Source: Amaranthus tricolor
Taxonomy: Eukaryota; Streptophyta; Magnoliopsida; Caryophyllales; Amaranthaceae
NCBI RefSeq assembly: GCF_026212465.1
Contig: NC_080062.1
Coordinates: forward strand, 10,422,738-10,486,737
DNA length: 64,000 nt
Direction of reading: 5' to 3'
Of the stretch, positions 1-11,179 are shown piece after piece (position 1 is the stretch's first letter; each line of letters begins with the position of its first letter). The notes beneath the pieces are model-generated. The model made no database searches. It was not told the origin of the DNA and saw nothing but the letters and a program-made list of their open reading frames with translations. Both the position numbers and the translations under genes were made by a program.

Positions 1-2312
1 GTCCTTGTGAAGAGAGATATGAAGCACAATTTGTCTTCACCTAGGCAAGAAGTGAAAGTTTGGACACTTCTCCACGAGACAAGAGAAAGACAATACTCAA
101 AAAAGGGCACATGGCTTGTAAAAGTACAATACCAATTTTTTATTGATCGTTTTGAATGGCACCCGTAATGTGTCATTAATCTCAAAACCTGCCCTAGCTT
201 GTTGGAAGATGGAGTAGGGGAAGACATGCCACCAAGTTACTTGCTGAAGCTGAAATCAACTCTGGTCTCTAGTGCATCGCCGTATCTAATTATCTATTGA
301 CTTCAGTCTTGTACTAGTTTATGCCCCTTCACTTTTCTGTCTTTTTCGTTCACCTTTCTCTTGTCCTTGTGGTCAATTCTTCTTCTACCTTCTTTTATTT
401 TCCCCCTTCTCCATTCCTTGACTCTCTTGGTTTCTTGAATTTGTTCCCTTCTGGAGTATTTGGCAGTTCTGTTACCTTTAATTTGTTTTACAACACATAC
501 TGCATTCATTGTTCTTTGAGAAAGTCATGATTCCTTGTGGTAAATGAGGTTACGCCTGTAGTTCAACAATTGAGAAAACTCTTCGAGACTATCACGTTTC
601 GTTTGTGTCCAATTACCTCAATACTTGTTGGGTTTGACACGTCTGATGTGTAGAAGTTTACCTTTGTAAGCTTAATTTTGTAATAACAAAGAGTTTTATT
701 ACTTGTTTCCAAGTGACCCTTGATAGTAAATGTCATTTTGCAACTTCACATAAATAAGTGCACGTGATTGAATGAGTCATTTTACTATTATCCATAATAA
801 TTACAAACTCAAGAAATCTTCTGCGTGATTGAGAATTAATAAAAATAGAAAGGGAAAAAAAGTCTGCTATGCTGCAACTTCTGTTATCACTGGTCAACAC
901 ATCACTTGAGGTGAACAACACCAACTATAATCATTCAAAGGTTTATTGTTCGATACCTGGATATCAAATTTTGTCTATAGATCTTCCCCTAGGATAAGCT
1001 TTCTTACAAATCTAACTTAGCAGAAGATGGACTAGGGTTCTTTGATGGAAAAGTTGGGTGCAAACTTGTCACAATGAATTGATGGTGAATTTTTTAATGT
1101 GTATATTTGTATTGTAATTGTAAATGATAATGGTCGTCGGTAATATTGCATTTGAAGCATATAGAAAAATTTGTTTTGATTGGGCACAACTTTGTATAAG
1201 TAAATAATGAGTTTGCTTCTATTAAATTTTTTTCTGAGTCAAAGCATACTCATCTTCTTCCCCATTCTTTCTTCCTCTCCCCTGCTACCCAGATTCTGAG
1301 CAAAAAACTGACCACCCCCTCAACCTCACTGGCAACCCCCTCCCCTCTGCTATTCTGATCACCTCCTCCCCCCTTCCAGAGCAGCCCACATAAAAATCAG
1401 AACACCATTCACTATCCCCCTTCCCCTCTTTTGAAGAGTTCATAGAGTAGCCTGTTCCATAAAAAATTCAACCCCCCATTCCCAGTTAGCCTCCATTATA
1501 TGCCTCTCTCTGAATAGGTCGGCCTCCTATCCAAGGTCCCTCTTTCATTCAGGTCAGCCTTGAAAGCCTCTTCTTAACCAGACATCCTCCTTCCTTCGAA
1601 AGATTCACAACACCACCAAAAATTCGAAACCCACAAATTCAATCAATCAACCTACAAATTCAAAACCCATAAATCATAAACCCAGAAGGAGGTGTTCTTA
1701 ATTTAAAGCGTTTTTTTGCTCTTTTTTGAAAGCATTTTTTGATGGATTCAAGGAAGGATGTTCATCAATTTTAAGCCTCAAGATTCCATCTTGATAAGCA
1801 AAATCCTTAAAAGTAAAGGTTTTTTATATTATCTTGAGATTCTAATGTTCCTCAATTGATTATGTTGTTTTTTTGGTGAATTTGAGGTGGTTTTTTTGAG
1901 ATCAACTAAAATGGGTGATCATTGAAAGGGAAATGGAGGATTTTAGAGGGCAACGGCAACAATGGAGATTTTAGCGCTCAACAATGGAGGTTAGGAGGGC
2001 AATTAAAAAAACAAAATAAAATTACTTACTGTTTAGGTTAGCACTAAAGTACCCAATAAAAAACTACCCCCAAAGTTTAACCCAATGAGAGCAATTTGCA
2101 AAGTTCACTCTACTGATGTGGGAAGAGTTAAAATTTAAGTCCAACCAAAACAGTTAAATATCTTCATCATAGATTGGGAGTAATTGTGCACCACAATGTG
2201 TATTTACATAATGATACTTTTGTCAACTTCACTTTTGTTTAGTTTTCGTTTTTTATGCCAAAACTCATTTACTAATTTGCACTATCTTGTCATCTTCTTA
2301 AAGTTCGGACAG
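1..2312. other. No exon recognised; upstream region or introns of CCCH gene
   Basis: I found no convincing coding exon here on either strand. The stretch at about 1260-1690 is CT-rich and resembles a 5' UTR, but no CCCH finger or long open frame follows it. The N-terminal exons of the CCCH gene that begins to be readable at 2313 either lie left of the window or have been lost. The rest is AT-rich sequence without a repeat that I could name. Confidence 0.4.
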
Positions 2313-4351
2313 GTTCCAATGATGTACCCTCAACGCCCGGGTCACACTGAATGTGAAGTAAGTATTTAGAACTCCATATTTTTCTTCTTTTTGTGTTTGA
2401 CCTATGTGTTTGCGTTTTCGATGGGACCAAAGATTGTAGTTCTATGGTATCAAATTATAATGAAATGTCATAGAAAAGATTCATTTAGTCGTGTGCACTT
2501 TTGATTTTTATGAAGTTGTACATGATGTTTGTTATCAAGGGTCAATCAGAAACATACTCTTTGTTATTACTAAAAAAACAGTGAAGCTATATACGTTTGA
2601 GCACTTCAAACCCACCCTAGGTGGGAGCCTAGTTGCAAGTCTCTAATAATATTAGGTTAATGAAATGTTGTGTTTATTAATGTGTCCGGAGCTGGGATCT
2701 TATAGTTTCTTTTTCCTATGCGACATCTAGAAAAAAGAAATGGTTGAAGAATGTAGATTAAAATTTGACTCTCAACGTCAATTATAATTGGCACTATCCA
2801 ATGGTGTAAAATGTGGTTTCATCTGTGGTTACGTGGTTGTTGTATCACCAGATATGTGCCAAAACCATGAGATGGCTTTTAAATTGCCTAAAACGCAAGT
2901 TTTTTACACCTTTACAATTTGGATAGTTTAAATCTTTTAACACTCGGCCGATACGATATGTTCCGACCTAATTTATGCTCTATGCGTTGTGTGGAAAAAT
3001 TGGTCGAGTCCTTTTAGGTCACTCTTGTAGCAGCTGTTATTATTGGTACTTTTAGGTCTCTTTAAATTACGTTGTAAGCATACAGCTGTGACTAGTTATC
3101 ACTAGTTTTTATATTAAAAAAAACTGACTTGACTTTGACATGTATTTTTAATAAAAACAAAAAGATTTTAAAGCAAACCATTTGGCGCCAAGATGACAAT
3201 CCATTCTGCACCAGTCCACTCCCTTGCTCTCCCCCTCCGTCCCCACCTCTTACTGTAGCATACCTCCTTCCCTGCCTTCCCACCCCCACCTCCTGCCGTA
3301 TCATGGGCCTTATATTTTCCACATAAGCACTAATTTTGCCGCTTCAGTGGTTATTGCACAAGTCTGGTCAAGTTGCACTCTATGAAAACTCGAACCTAAG
3401 TTTAGCTCATTGTTTGTAATTGTTGACGTTGGACCTCAGAAGATAAGCTATTGTTGGATGTGTTCTAGGAAAATTTTCCTCAGTTATATTATATATTCCA
3501 CGTTTGTTTTTTTTATGTTTTCTGTTTATTTTCTCTTTTCTGACAGCACTACATGAGAACTGGAGAATGTAAATTTGGAGATTGGTGCAAGTTTCATCAC
3601 CCTATTTACAGATCTGCACCCACAATAAAGCAAACTGTTGAACAAAATGTTAAACTTACTCTTGCAGGTTTACCAAGGAGAGAGGTATGTCTATCTAGTT
3701 AAAGTTCCCCTGAAATTCATCTATGTCATGCCATAACCATGCTCGATTTCTCCAATAGGTCACAAATGAAAAGTTTCTTTTTGCGAAAAATGGCTGTATG
3801 TTTTTAATTGTTATGCCTTTTGGTGTCAGACTTTTGTTAGAATGAAGAAGTAACCTTTTGTCATTGCATTTTTAGTGACATGTATATGATTACAGTCCTG
3901 GGATCTTTTTTGTGTGTTTTATTCAGGTTTTTCACTCTTTCTCCTTTTGGAAAGAAAATTTTGAATCTTTCAATTGAAAATATTTATTTAGCATTGATCC
4001 TAGCAAATTTTATTACAAAAATGATTGCCTAATATTCTTGGCCGCTTATTCATACCTGCGATCAGAGGCAATTTCATTATCTTCTCCGAAGGTATGGTTT
4101 GATATTGATCACTTTGATCTTCTGTTTGGCTAAGATTGCATATTTGGATGTCATATTTTCAGGGTGTACAAAACTGCCCCTTCTATATGAAGACGGGAAC
4201 TTGTAGCTACGGTATTAATTGCAAGTTTGACCACCCGCCTCCAGGAGAAGTCATGGCATCGACAGGACAAGATTCATCCACAAATGCTAAAGAGCTTGAG
4301 GAGATGCAAGGAAATGAGGAAAAGGAGGGGAATGTTGCAACAGCTGAATAG
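2313..4351 (+). CDS. CCCH zinc-finger protein, 3' part (three exons)
   Basis: This is the C-terminal part of a plant CCCH zinc-finger protein, probably RNA- or DNA-binding in the nucleus. Three exons join in frame: 2313-2357 (ends TECE before GTAAGT), 3547-3684 (after TTCTGACAG, before GTATGT) and 4163-4351 (after TTTTCAG, to the stop). Two fingers of form C-x8-C-x5-C-x3-H are visible. The first spans the exon 1/2 junction (C at TEC, then [13 protein letters not shown]). The second is in the last exon ([11 protein letters not shown], then NCKFDH). The linker [13 protein letters not shown] and the tail [10 protein letters not shown] are typical of the HUA1/C3H37 and rice C3H8 group. Family members usually carry five or six fingers, so the N-terminal half is missing from view. 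I see no stop or frameshift inside the three exons, but a truncated duplicate remains possible. Confidence 0.8.
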
Positions 4352-6150
4352 TATCAGTGTCTCGTCATTTTAAGTAATTAGTTACTTTGTTTTCTTTAGT
4401 CGACTGTAATCTTTGGAATCATGGTTCTGGCATTGTCGGGTTTTTCCTATTACTGCAATCTAATTTAAAACTATTTGTGTGTTCATATGATAATTGGTCA
4501 TTAATATTGAGAAATCTCATCTTCCAACAGCTTAAGATTTGCATTGTCTGTGTTGTATTGTGCGTATCATTTATCGCCATTAGCCAAGCACAAGGCGAGC
4601 CGTCTTATGAAACCAGATTGTCCAGAGTTTGTTCATGCATATTGAATAGTCAACAAAATGTTGAACTCTAGTTATAATATGGAAGATTTTTGTATGAACC
4701 GTATCATGGCGCCTGCACTTGATTTCTGTGGTGCTGAAATGGACGCAAAAAGGCAGAAAAGGCTCGTTCATTATAGCTTTGGGTTGTTTCGTGTTTCAGC
4801 TTCGGTATATAAACTCCTTGGTTCTACAAAATGCTTAATCGCAGTGTTTTTTTTATTTTGCAATATTTTTAATTTTTAAAGTAGTTTTTTTTTCTATTGT
4901 AGTGCCAAACCAACTTTTTTTTGGCGTGGCGAAACATTTAGCTATTCACAAATTCTTAAACTTGGTTAGATGTTATTATTTTGTAAAAGTTTTATATAAA
5001 TTTGGTTCATATTATTTTAGGGTGCGCTAACTAAATAACAATTATTTTTCATTGGTTGTACTTGATCAATACACATTAAAAATACGTAATAATTAATTCC
5101 TTTTAAAAATTATTAAAATTTAAAATAATTTAGATTAAGTCCATATAAGATTTCTCTTTTGCTTACATAAATTATTGTAATTGATGGTCTCATCGAAAGA
5201 CGTATCTTATACATATGTTAAATGATTCATCTAATACATATTGTAATAATATGTGCTTTTTATTTGAAGTTATCTTACCAAGATACGATCTCTCAGTAGT
5301 AGTTCTTTACTTTTTTTGAAATAAAGCTCTTTACTTTACTATTTAACATTTTATTTTTGTTACAATTAATTTGTTGCATTTTATTAGACTTGGGTTTATT
5401 ATTTTGATTTCACTTATACTAGATAGATTCCTGTGTAAAGTACAGGTACCATAAATATTTATTGATATAAATATATAATATTAGTTTATAATATTAATTC
5501 ATGTAGAGTACAAACTTAATCATTAAATCTTTGTATTTGTTATAATAATATAATTATCAAAGTGAAGAAATAATGTGTTATATAGTTACTCTATATTAAA
5601 ACATATATATGTGAAAAAATAGACAAAAAGAATACCATCAATTAAGAAACTTTATCAAATTGATTATCATTAAGCTATATTGATGAAATCTATAATCCAA
5701 ATAAGCCAAGAAATGCCCTTCAATAATTTTTTAAAAAATTTAAATAATTGCAATTTTAACGTGCAATAGAATACCCTATTTATTATTAAAAACTCATTCT
5801 TTTTTTATAATTCTATCATCGAAAGATTATAAAATTTTCATCGATATATTATATTTTAATTTAATTTGTAGATTTTTATCATGTATGATTAATTATTAAA
5901 AAATTTTCTATGAATCATAAAATATATAAACTGGCTATAACATACTATAATATAATTTTTGAGCTTAAAACTTAAGATTGTGTATATGAAAATAGAAAAT
6001 TAATATGTTATTTTTATCTTTTTTTGGTTGGATCACTTTAGTTTTAAAATCGATTTAATGAATCAAGTTTTAATTTTCTTTATGATTTGGGATAAAAAAA
6101 AACTATAGGTCTACATAAGGAAATATAGTGTATCAATCAACAAATATTAC
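4352..6150. other. 3' UTR of the CCCH gene, then AT-rich intergenic DNA
   Basis: The first roughly 500 bases after the stop are likely the 3' UTR. After that the sequence is AT-rich with no supported gene. At about 5409 a signature beginning TACTAGATAGATTCC, followed by a short inverted pair (CCTGTGTAAAGTACAGG), resembles the start of the dispersed repeat also seen at about 13489, 14818 and 17010. Confidence 0.4.
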
Positions 6151-6660
6151 ATGTTTTAATGTGTTAATTATTTCCTTAAATATGAAGTTATTATCAAAAA
6201 TTTCCATGTCATTGATAGAAAATAGGCGGAAAAATTTTTAATGAGAGTGTGATACGTGTTCCAAGTCGTTTCTTCATTAGTTTATTTTATTTATTAATAA
6301 CGATTTAATGAACCACATTAAGAAAATATTGTGTATCAATCGATCACATATATTTATAGCCAATCAACAATTATGACATACTTTAATGTGTTAATTATTT
6401 CCTTAAATATGAAGTCAATATCAAAAATTGACATGTCAATGATATAAAATAGGTGGAAAATTTTTAATGTGAGTATGACACATGTCCCAAATCATTTCTT
6501 CATTAGTATATTTTATATTATTACATACTTTAATGTGTTAATTATTTTCTTAAATATGAAGTCAGTATCAAAATTTGCCATGTCAATGAAAAAAAATAGG
6601 CGGAAAATTTTTTAATAAGAGTATGACACGTGTCCCAAGTCGTTTCTTCATTATTATATT
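6150..6660. repeat. Three degenerate copies of a ~130-bp repeat
   Basis: Three copies in the same orientation lie at about 6150-6280, 6370-6505 and 6525-6655. Each reads through TTAATGTGTTAATTATTT, a CATGTCAATGA-like core, AGGCGGAAAA, and ends CAAGTCGTTTCTTCATTA. A fourth related end occurs at about 14370-14435, and an inverted copy at about 28095-28290. The order of the blocks is kept between copies, so this is tandem duplication of a transposon end and not chance AT-richness. Confidence 0.6.
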
Positions 6661-6729
6661 TTATTTTATTGTATTTCTTTCATCTAGTCATCATTTTTTT
6701 GTATTTACTCGCAGTTATAGTATGTAAAA

Positions 6730-8229
6730 CTAGTGATGGCCACGGTTCGAATTGGGTCAGTTTCGGTTCCTAAAAACTAAAACCTGATTTGGACCGTTGA
6801 ATTTTGGTCCCGAATCCGACGGTTCCAGACGATTTCTTAGCGGTTCATGAGGCAGTTCTTAGCGGTTCAACTCCTGGGTTGGGCGGGTCGAACTATCGAT
6901 TTAATTCTAGTTTTTGCCTTAAATATAAATATTAAAAACTATATAAAGTACTACTCTAATAATAATGTGGACATACCATTGTTGATTATTATCGAAATTT
7001 ATTACTTGTCAATTACTTGTCAATTGTTATTAAAATATTTACTAGAAGAATGAAAAAAATAAGGTTAATAAAAAAATAATTAAAAAAGAGGAGGAAACAG
7101 ACTTGAATCTTAACAGTTTGCGGTTTCGCAGGCTTATTCTGCCAACGGTTCCACGGGTTTTGGGACCTTGACGATTTGTGGTTAGACTGGTTCGAAACCT
7201 GATGCAATTATAGATAGCCTACAATTCAAGTCAAAACAAGCAAAGCATAATTGTATCAAGGCACTTGCTGAGCCTACTGAACCCACTGAACTTGCTGATT
7301 TTAGTTTGGAAATTAAGAAAGATCATCTTCAAGAGGGACTTCACATGAGCATGAAAACAAGGCAAGATCAAGAAGGAACAAGAGGAAGTTTCCCAACAAT
7401 AACTAAACAGAATGGAGGGAACATCAGCCTGTTCCCAAGACAGCAAACAGCAGAACATCAAAGACATCGAGTTGTCTGCCAACCCACCTTGCGAGCAATA
7501 GAACGCCTAGCCTGGTGCATGTATGAGCTTGGGAATTCAGAGAATGGCATCTTCCTACATGAAATAAGAAGCCAAGACTCAAAGATAACATGGAGAGTCC
7601 TCACAGAACCCACGAGAACAGCTGCAAGGTCATGTGCTTGACAATTTCTGGATAATGGCTGATTTCAGAATACTTAGTCTATTTTATGTTCTGTTTTTAA
7701 TTCTTATTTTGCACGTGTTTTAATAATTAGGCACGAGGTAGTTAAATTTGTTAGGCTCCCCAAACTAGCCGTTAGAAGCTCTATATAAAGGAGCAACCTC
7801 ATTGTATCATGGATTCAGTTTTTGGTTAATGAATTTTCATTCAAAGTAATTGTGAGCAATTACATCCTGAGTGAGTTCTTTGTGAGCGAAGCAAAGAGGG
7901 CGTTCGGTTTTTCCACGAAGGTTAAGAGAGTGAATCTTAATCTTAGTGTGAGGAAGAGGCGAGTGACTGAGTGAAGGTCACTTGTCTCCATCCACGACAT
8001 AGAACCATTCTAAGGAATTGTTCTTGTCACCCTTCTGTTTTCATACAAAACAGGAGGTTTGTTTGTTCTTTGTGTGTCAATAGTGTTCTTGGCATCGTTC
8101 TTGGTAGGATTAGTCGGGTTCTTGGATCAACCATCCCCATATACGCATCAAAATCTTTCACAGATGATTCAGTTCTGGAACAATTTTGAATCGGTTCAGT
8201 TTCGGGTAACCCGCCCCGTCGCTATCATT
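6730..8229. mobile_element. hAT-like non-autonomous element carrying an LTR
   Basis: Eight-base direct repeats ATGTAAAA flank the element (6722-6729 and 8230-8237), the target-site size of hAT transposons. The ends are imperfect inverted repeats: AGTGATGGCCACGG on the left, and ATGATAGCGACGG when the right end is read in reverse. The sequence just inside both ends is rich in GGTTCG/GGTTC motifs, as in other plant hAT MITEs. No transposase is encoded. The middle (about 7215-8180) looks like an inserted LTR. Confidence 0.6.
7215..8180 (+). mobile_element. Probable solo LTR (Copia-like) inside the hAT element
   Basis: This block differs in composition from the hAT sequence around it. It has LTR features: a TATA box (CTATATAAAGG near 7780) followed by a transcribed-region-like segment with GAATTTTCATTCAAAG and GTGAGTTCTTTGTGAGC. 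The 111-codon open frame at 7306-7641 lies in the presumed U3 and matches no protein I know. I could not fix the exact TG...CA ends or a 5-bp target duplication, so this is a tentative call from overall organisation. Confidence 0.4.
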
Positions 8230-8688
8230 ATGTAAAATAGAATATATTAAACTCATTATGACAAAGAGTACATGCAGACAAAGTTAATCTTAATTGGATA
8301 ACTAATTTATTCATCAATTAGTGAAATAGATTAATACTTAAACAAAATCATTTATTTGCAAATATGCATAACATATGTTTAAAAATCCAACTTTAAAGAT
8401 AGGAGTATTTAATTAATATAAAAAATTTATTAAACAATAAGTTTCTTAAGAGACCGTCTTTTTGAGAGACGACTTTCAAATTCCAGCCAATTCACAAAAA
8501 CACCTATTACGTGCATGCTTTTTATAGATACCTACTTTAATTTTTAGTAGGTATTAGTTTTAGTAGACATTTGAACTAGTTTTAATAAGTATGTTTGCAT
8601 ATTAAAGTAGACATTTTGAGTCGTTGATGTAGGAATTTTTGAGCTAGTTTTAGTTAAGTTTTTTTTTATACTAATGTGGGCATATAAA

Positions 8689-9560
8689 CACCTATAGCAC
8701 ATAATATAAACTCCTTTACCAAATAATCTAAACAGTTACAGCACATAGTATAAACTCTTACTACACATAACTTAAATACCTTTAACAAATAACTTAAACA
8801 TCTACAGCTAGGGTGTTCAAAACCGAATACCGAGGAAATCCGGATACTCGATTTTTCGGATACCTTAAAATGCGATCCGGTTCCGACCTGCATTAAATTG
8901 GGTATTTGAAGTCTGGATACCCGGTTTAATCCGGGTCGGATTCGGATACCGGTCTTATTAGTATTTTTTTATTAATTTTTTTTTGTCTTCTTTTGGTTTA
9001 ACCATGAGTTTTTATCACTATTTTTATTTTAGAATATTTTTTTATATAAAGTTAAATACTAACTCTCTAAAAGTATTTAGCTATTTAGTCATAAAAGACA
9101 AATTAAGAAAGTTAAAGAATTATATTATTGCTTATTGTTGAAGTAAGAACAATCATAAAACAAAAATCTGTGGGAAAATAATTATATGAAGATTAACTCA
9201 AGACTAGCTTGAGAGATACCATCATCATTTTATTTACGAAAAAAGTAAAAAAATAAATGAATAAATAAATAAAATCGGATACTGGATATTCGGTTTCCAA
9301 AAACATGTGAACCGGATTCGGATTCGGTATCCGGTTTTAAAACCGGGTATCTGATCCGAATTATCCGATTTGCGAAAATTGGGTAAATTATCCGATTTTG
9401 AAAACCGGATATCAGATAATCTGAATTGATATTTCGGATAGGGTTTTTATGCACACCCCTATAACTACAGCACATAACAAAATTACCTACAACTCATAAC
9501 AAAAACACCTACAACACATAACTTAAACCCTTACAACAAATTAAACTCCTATAGCACATA
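8689..9560. repeat. 22-bp minisatellite, interrupted by a hAT element
   Basis: A degenerate 22-bp unit (roughly CCTACAGCACATAACTTAAACA) runs about five to six times at 8689-8807 and resumes for about five units after 9462. On the left, CACATAAT-type and CAAATAAC-type units tend to alternate, suggesting a 44-bp higher-order unit. The array is cut by the element at 8808-9462. Confidence 0.7.
8808..9462. mobile_element. hAT-like MITE in the minisatellite
   Basis: The termini are inverted: left CTAGGGTGTTCAAAAC, and right read in reverse ATAGGGGTGTGCATAAAAAC. Flanking octamers ATCTACAG and AACTACAG match at seven of eight positions. Because the host array is itself repetitive, part of that match is expected by chance. 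Inside both ends are runs of CCGGAT/ATCCGG-type sequence. No coding capacity. The short element at 12806-12980 has the same kind of ends. Confidence 0.65.
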
Positions 9561-10515
9561 ACACCTACTTGACATACTGTGAATCCCTACTTAACGTATC
9601 CTAAATACCTATTTAAGATATCCTAAAACCTTACCGAATAAACGTACAATTACACTACATTATTTTTTTTTATATGATAGGCCGGCCAATTAATTACACT
9701 ATAATTAAGAGACTCTGTCTCACAAAAATTAGTCTTTATTAAATATTTGGGGAAGGGTTATGATCACTTATGACCTTCGGTGGCCACTACTCCCCTTAGC
9801 CAATAATAATCTAATGTCTTCAACAAATTTATTTATTTTTATTTTCATTTCATCATGTTATTGATTTATATATTTCTTTGTTTTATTCTTTATATATGAC
9901 AAAAATTTAAAAAGATTTAATATCTGATTGTAGCAGTAGTAAAGAAATCTGATTCATTTTTGATGGCATAAAAGCAAATTTAGTTTAAAACTTCAATAAA
10001 AATAAAATAATTTCATTATCTTAATATCACTAAAATTTTATTTGTGCAGGGCCTGAATAACAAATTTAGAAGTTTGAACATGTTCCGGTATTTAAATGAT
10101 ATATAATTTATTAATGACTAAATTAGGATTAGTTTAAAGTTGTGTCCTAAAGTAAGGGATTATATTGGGATTATAGAAGTTTGTTTTTGCTATTTAACTA
10201 ATCTTGCAGTTAGACACTAAGACCACTCTTCAAAAAGCCAAGTTGACCTGCAAAATCAATAAGGGTTAAGAGGGCCCAGAATGGTTTTCCGGAGACCTTC
10301 TTCGACGCCCAAGTCAGTGTTCGAACAATAAATTTTACCTAATAAGTCATCTTCAAGTGTACGATGACTTTTAGCTTGGTGGATGTTATTACTTATTAGG
10401 GCTTATTGTAGCGAGAGGCTTTATTGTAAGAATTTAATGAGTAAGAACTTGTCTTACTCAATAAATGTTCTAAATGGGACGTGTGTCAGTCTCTAAGAAG
10501 GGCAGTTATGTTTAG

Positions 10516-10882
10516 AGTATTAAATTTCACATAATAGCATTGTAATGTTGTATTAAAACTACAGTAACATCAATGGTCTAAAAATGTTTAATTGGTCGTT
10601 AAGTTGTGAAATATCTTAAGAATATTGTATATGGTAGCAACATACTTTTATGAAATACTAGTGGTAGCAAATCTTAACTATAAAATCTACTGTAGCATTA
10701 AGGAAAGAAGACAAAGGCAAATAAGATATTTCACAACTTAGCGGCCAATTAAATGTTTCTAGCCCATTAATTTTATTGTAGCTTTAAGTACAACATTACA
10801 ATGCTATTTTGTTGAATTTTTTTTCAAGATTTGCTACCACTTACGTTTTGTAAAAGTATGTAGCTACCATATAGAATATCCT
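10516..10882. repeat. Interleaved inverted repeats (MITE cluster)
   Basis: Segment A (about 10516-10617, through CATAGCATTGTAATG to TTGTGAAATATCTT) recurs inverted at about 10722-10812. Segment B (about 10618-10680, ATGGTAGCAACATAC to GGTAGCAAATCTT) recurs inverted at about 10825-10882. The order is A-B-spacer-A'-B' and not the A-B-B'-A' of a simple hairpin, so at least two insertions or a rearrangement are involved. No protein is encoded. Confidence 0.6.
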
Positions 10883-10926
10883 TTTTTTAATAAAAAAATA
10901 GTATTTTTAATTTATGAAACAACATA

Positions 10927-11179
10927 CTCCCTCCTAGTCACTATTGTTGTCCCATTTAATTTTTGCACGTTCATCAACGCACATATTCAATCATAAATAT
11001 TTCACATTGTGCTTAATTAGAAATTATAAAATATTAATGTTGATCAAATTTAAATCGAGATAATCAAACAAGATTTCACTTGATTATATTTTAACTTATA
11101 GATTAAGGATAAAATAAAAATTAAAAGTAATTGATAAATAGTATTACAATACAGAATGGGAGAATAATATACGAGGGAG
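10927..11179. mobile_element. Stowaway-like MITE
   Basis: About 250 bp flanked by TA on both sides, beginning CTCCCTCCTAGTCAC and ending ACGAGGGAG. TA target and CTCCCTCC termini are the marks of Stowaway/Tc1-mariner MITEs. No coding capacity. Confidence 0.6.

Noticed and set aside
7306..7641. 111-codon open frame on +
   Set aside because: Lies in the presumed U3 of an inserted LTR, with no homology that I recognise.
8808..9462. Alternative reading of the flanks as a clean 8-bp TSD
   Set aside because: The element sits in a 22-bp repeat in which CTACAG recurs, so the seven-of-eight match is weak evidence by itself; the call rests mainly on the inverted ends.
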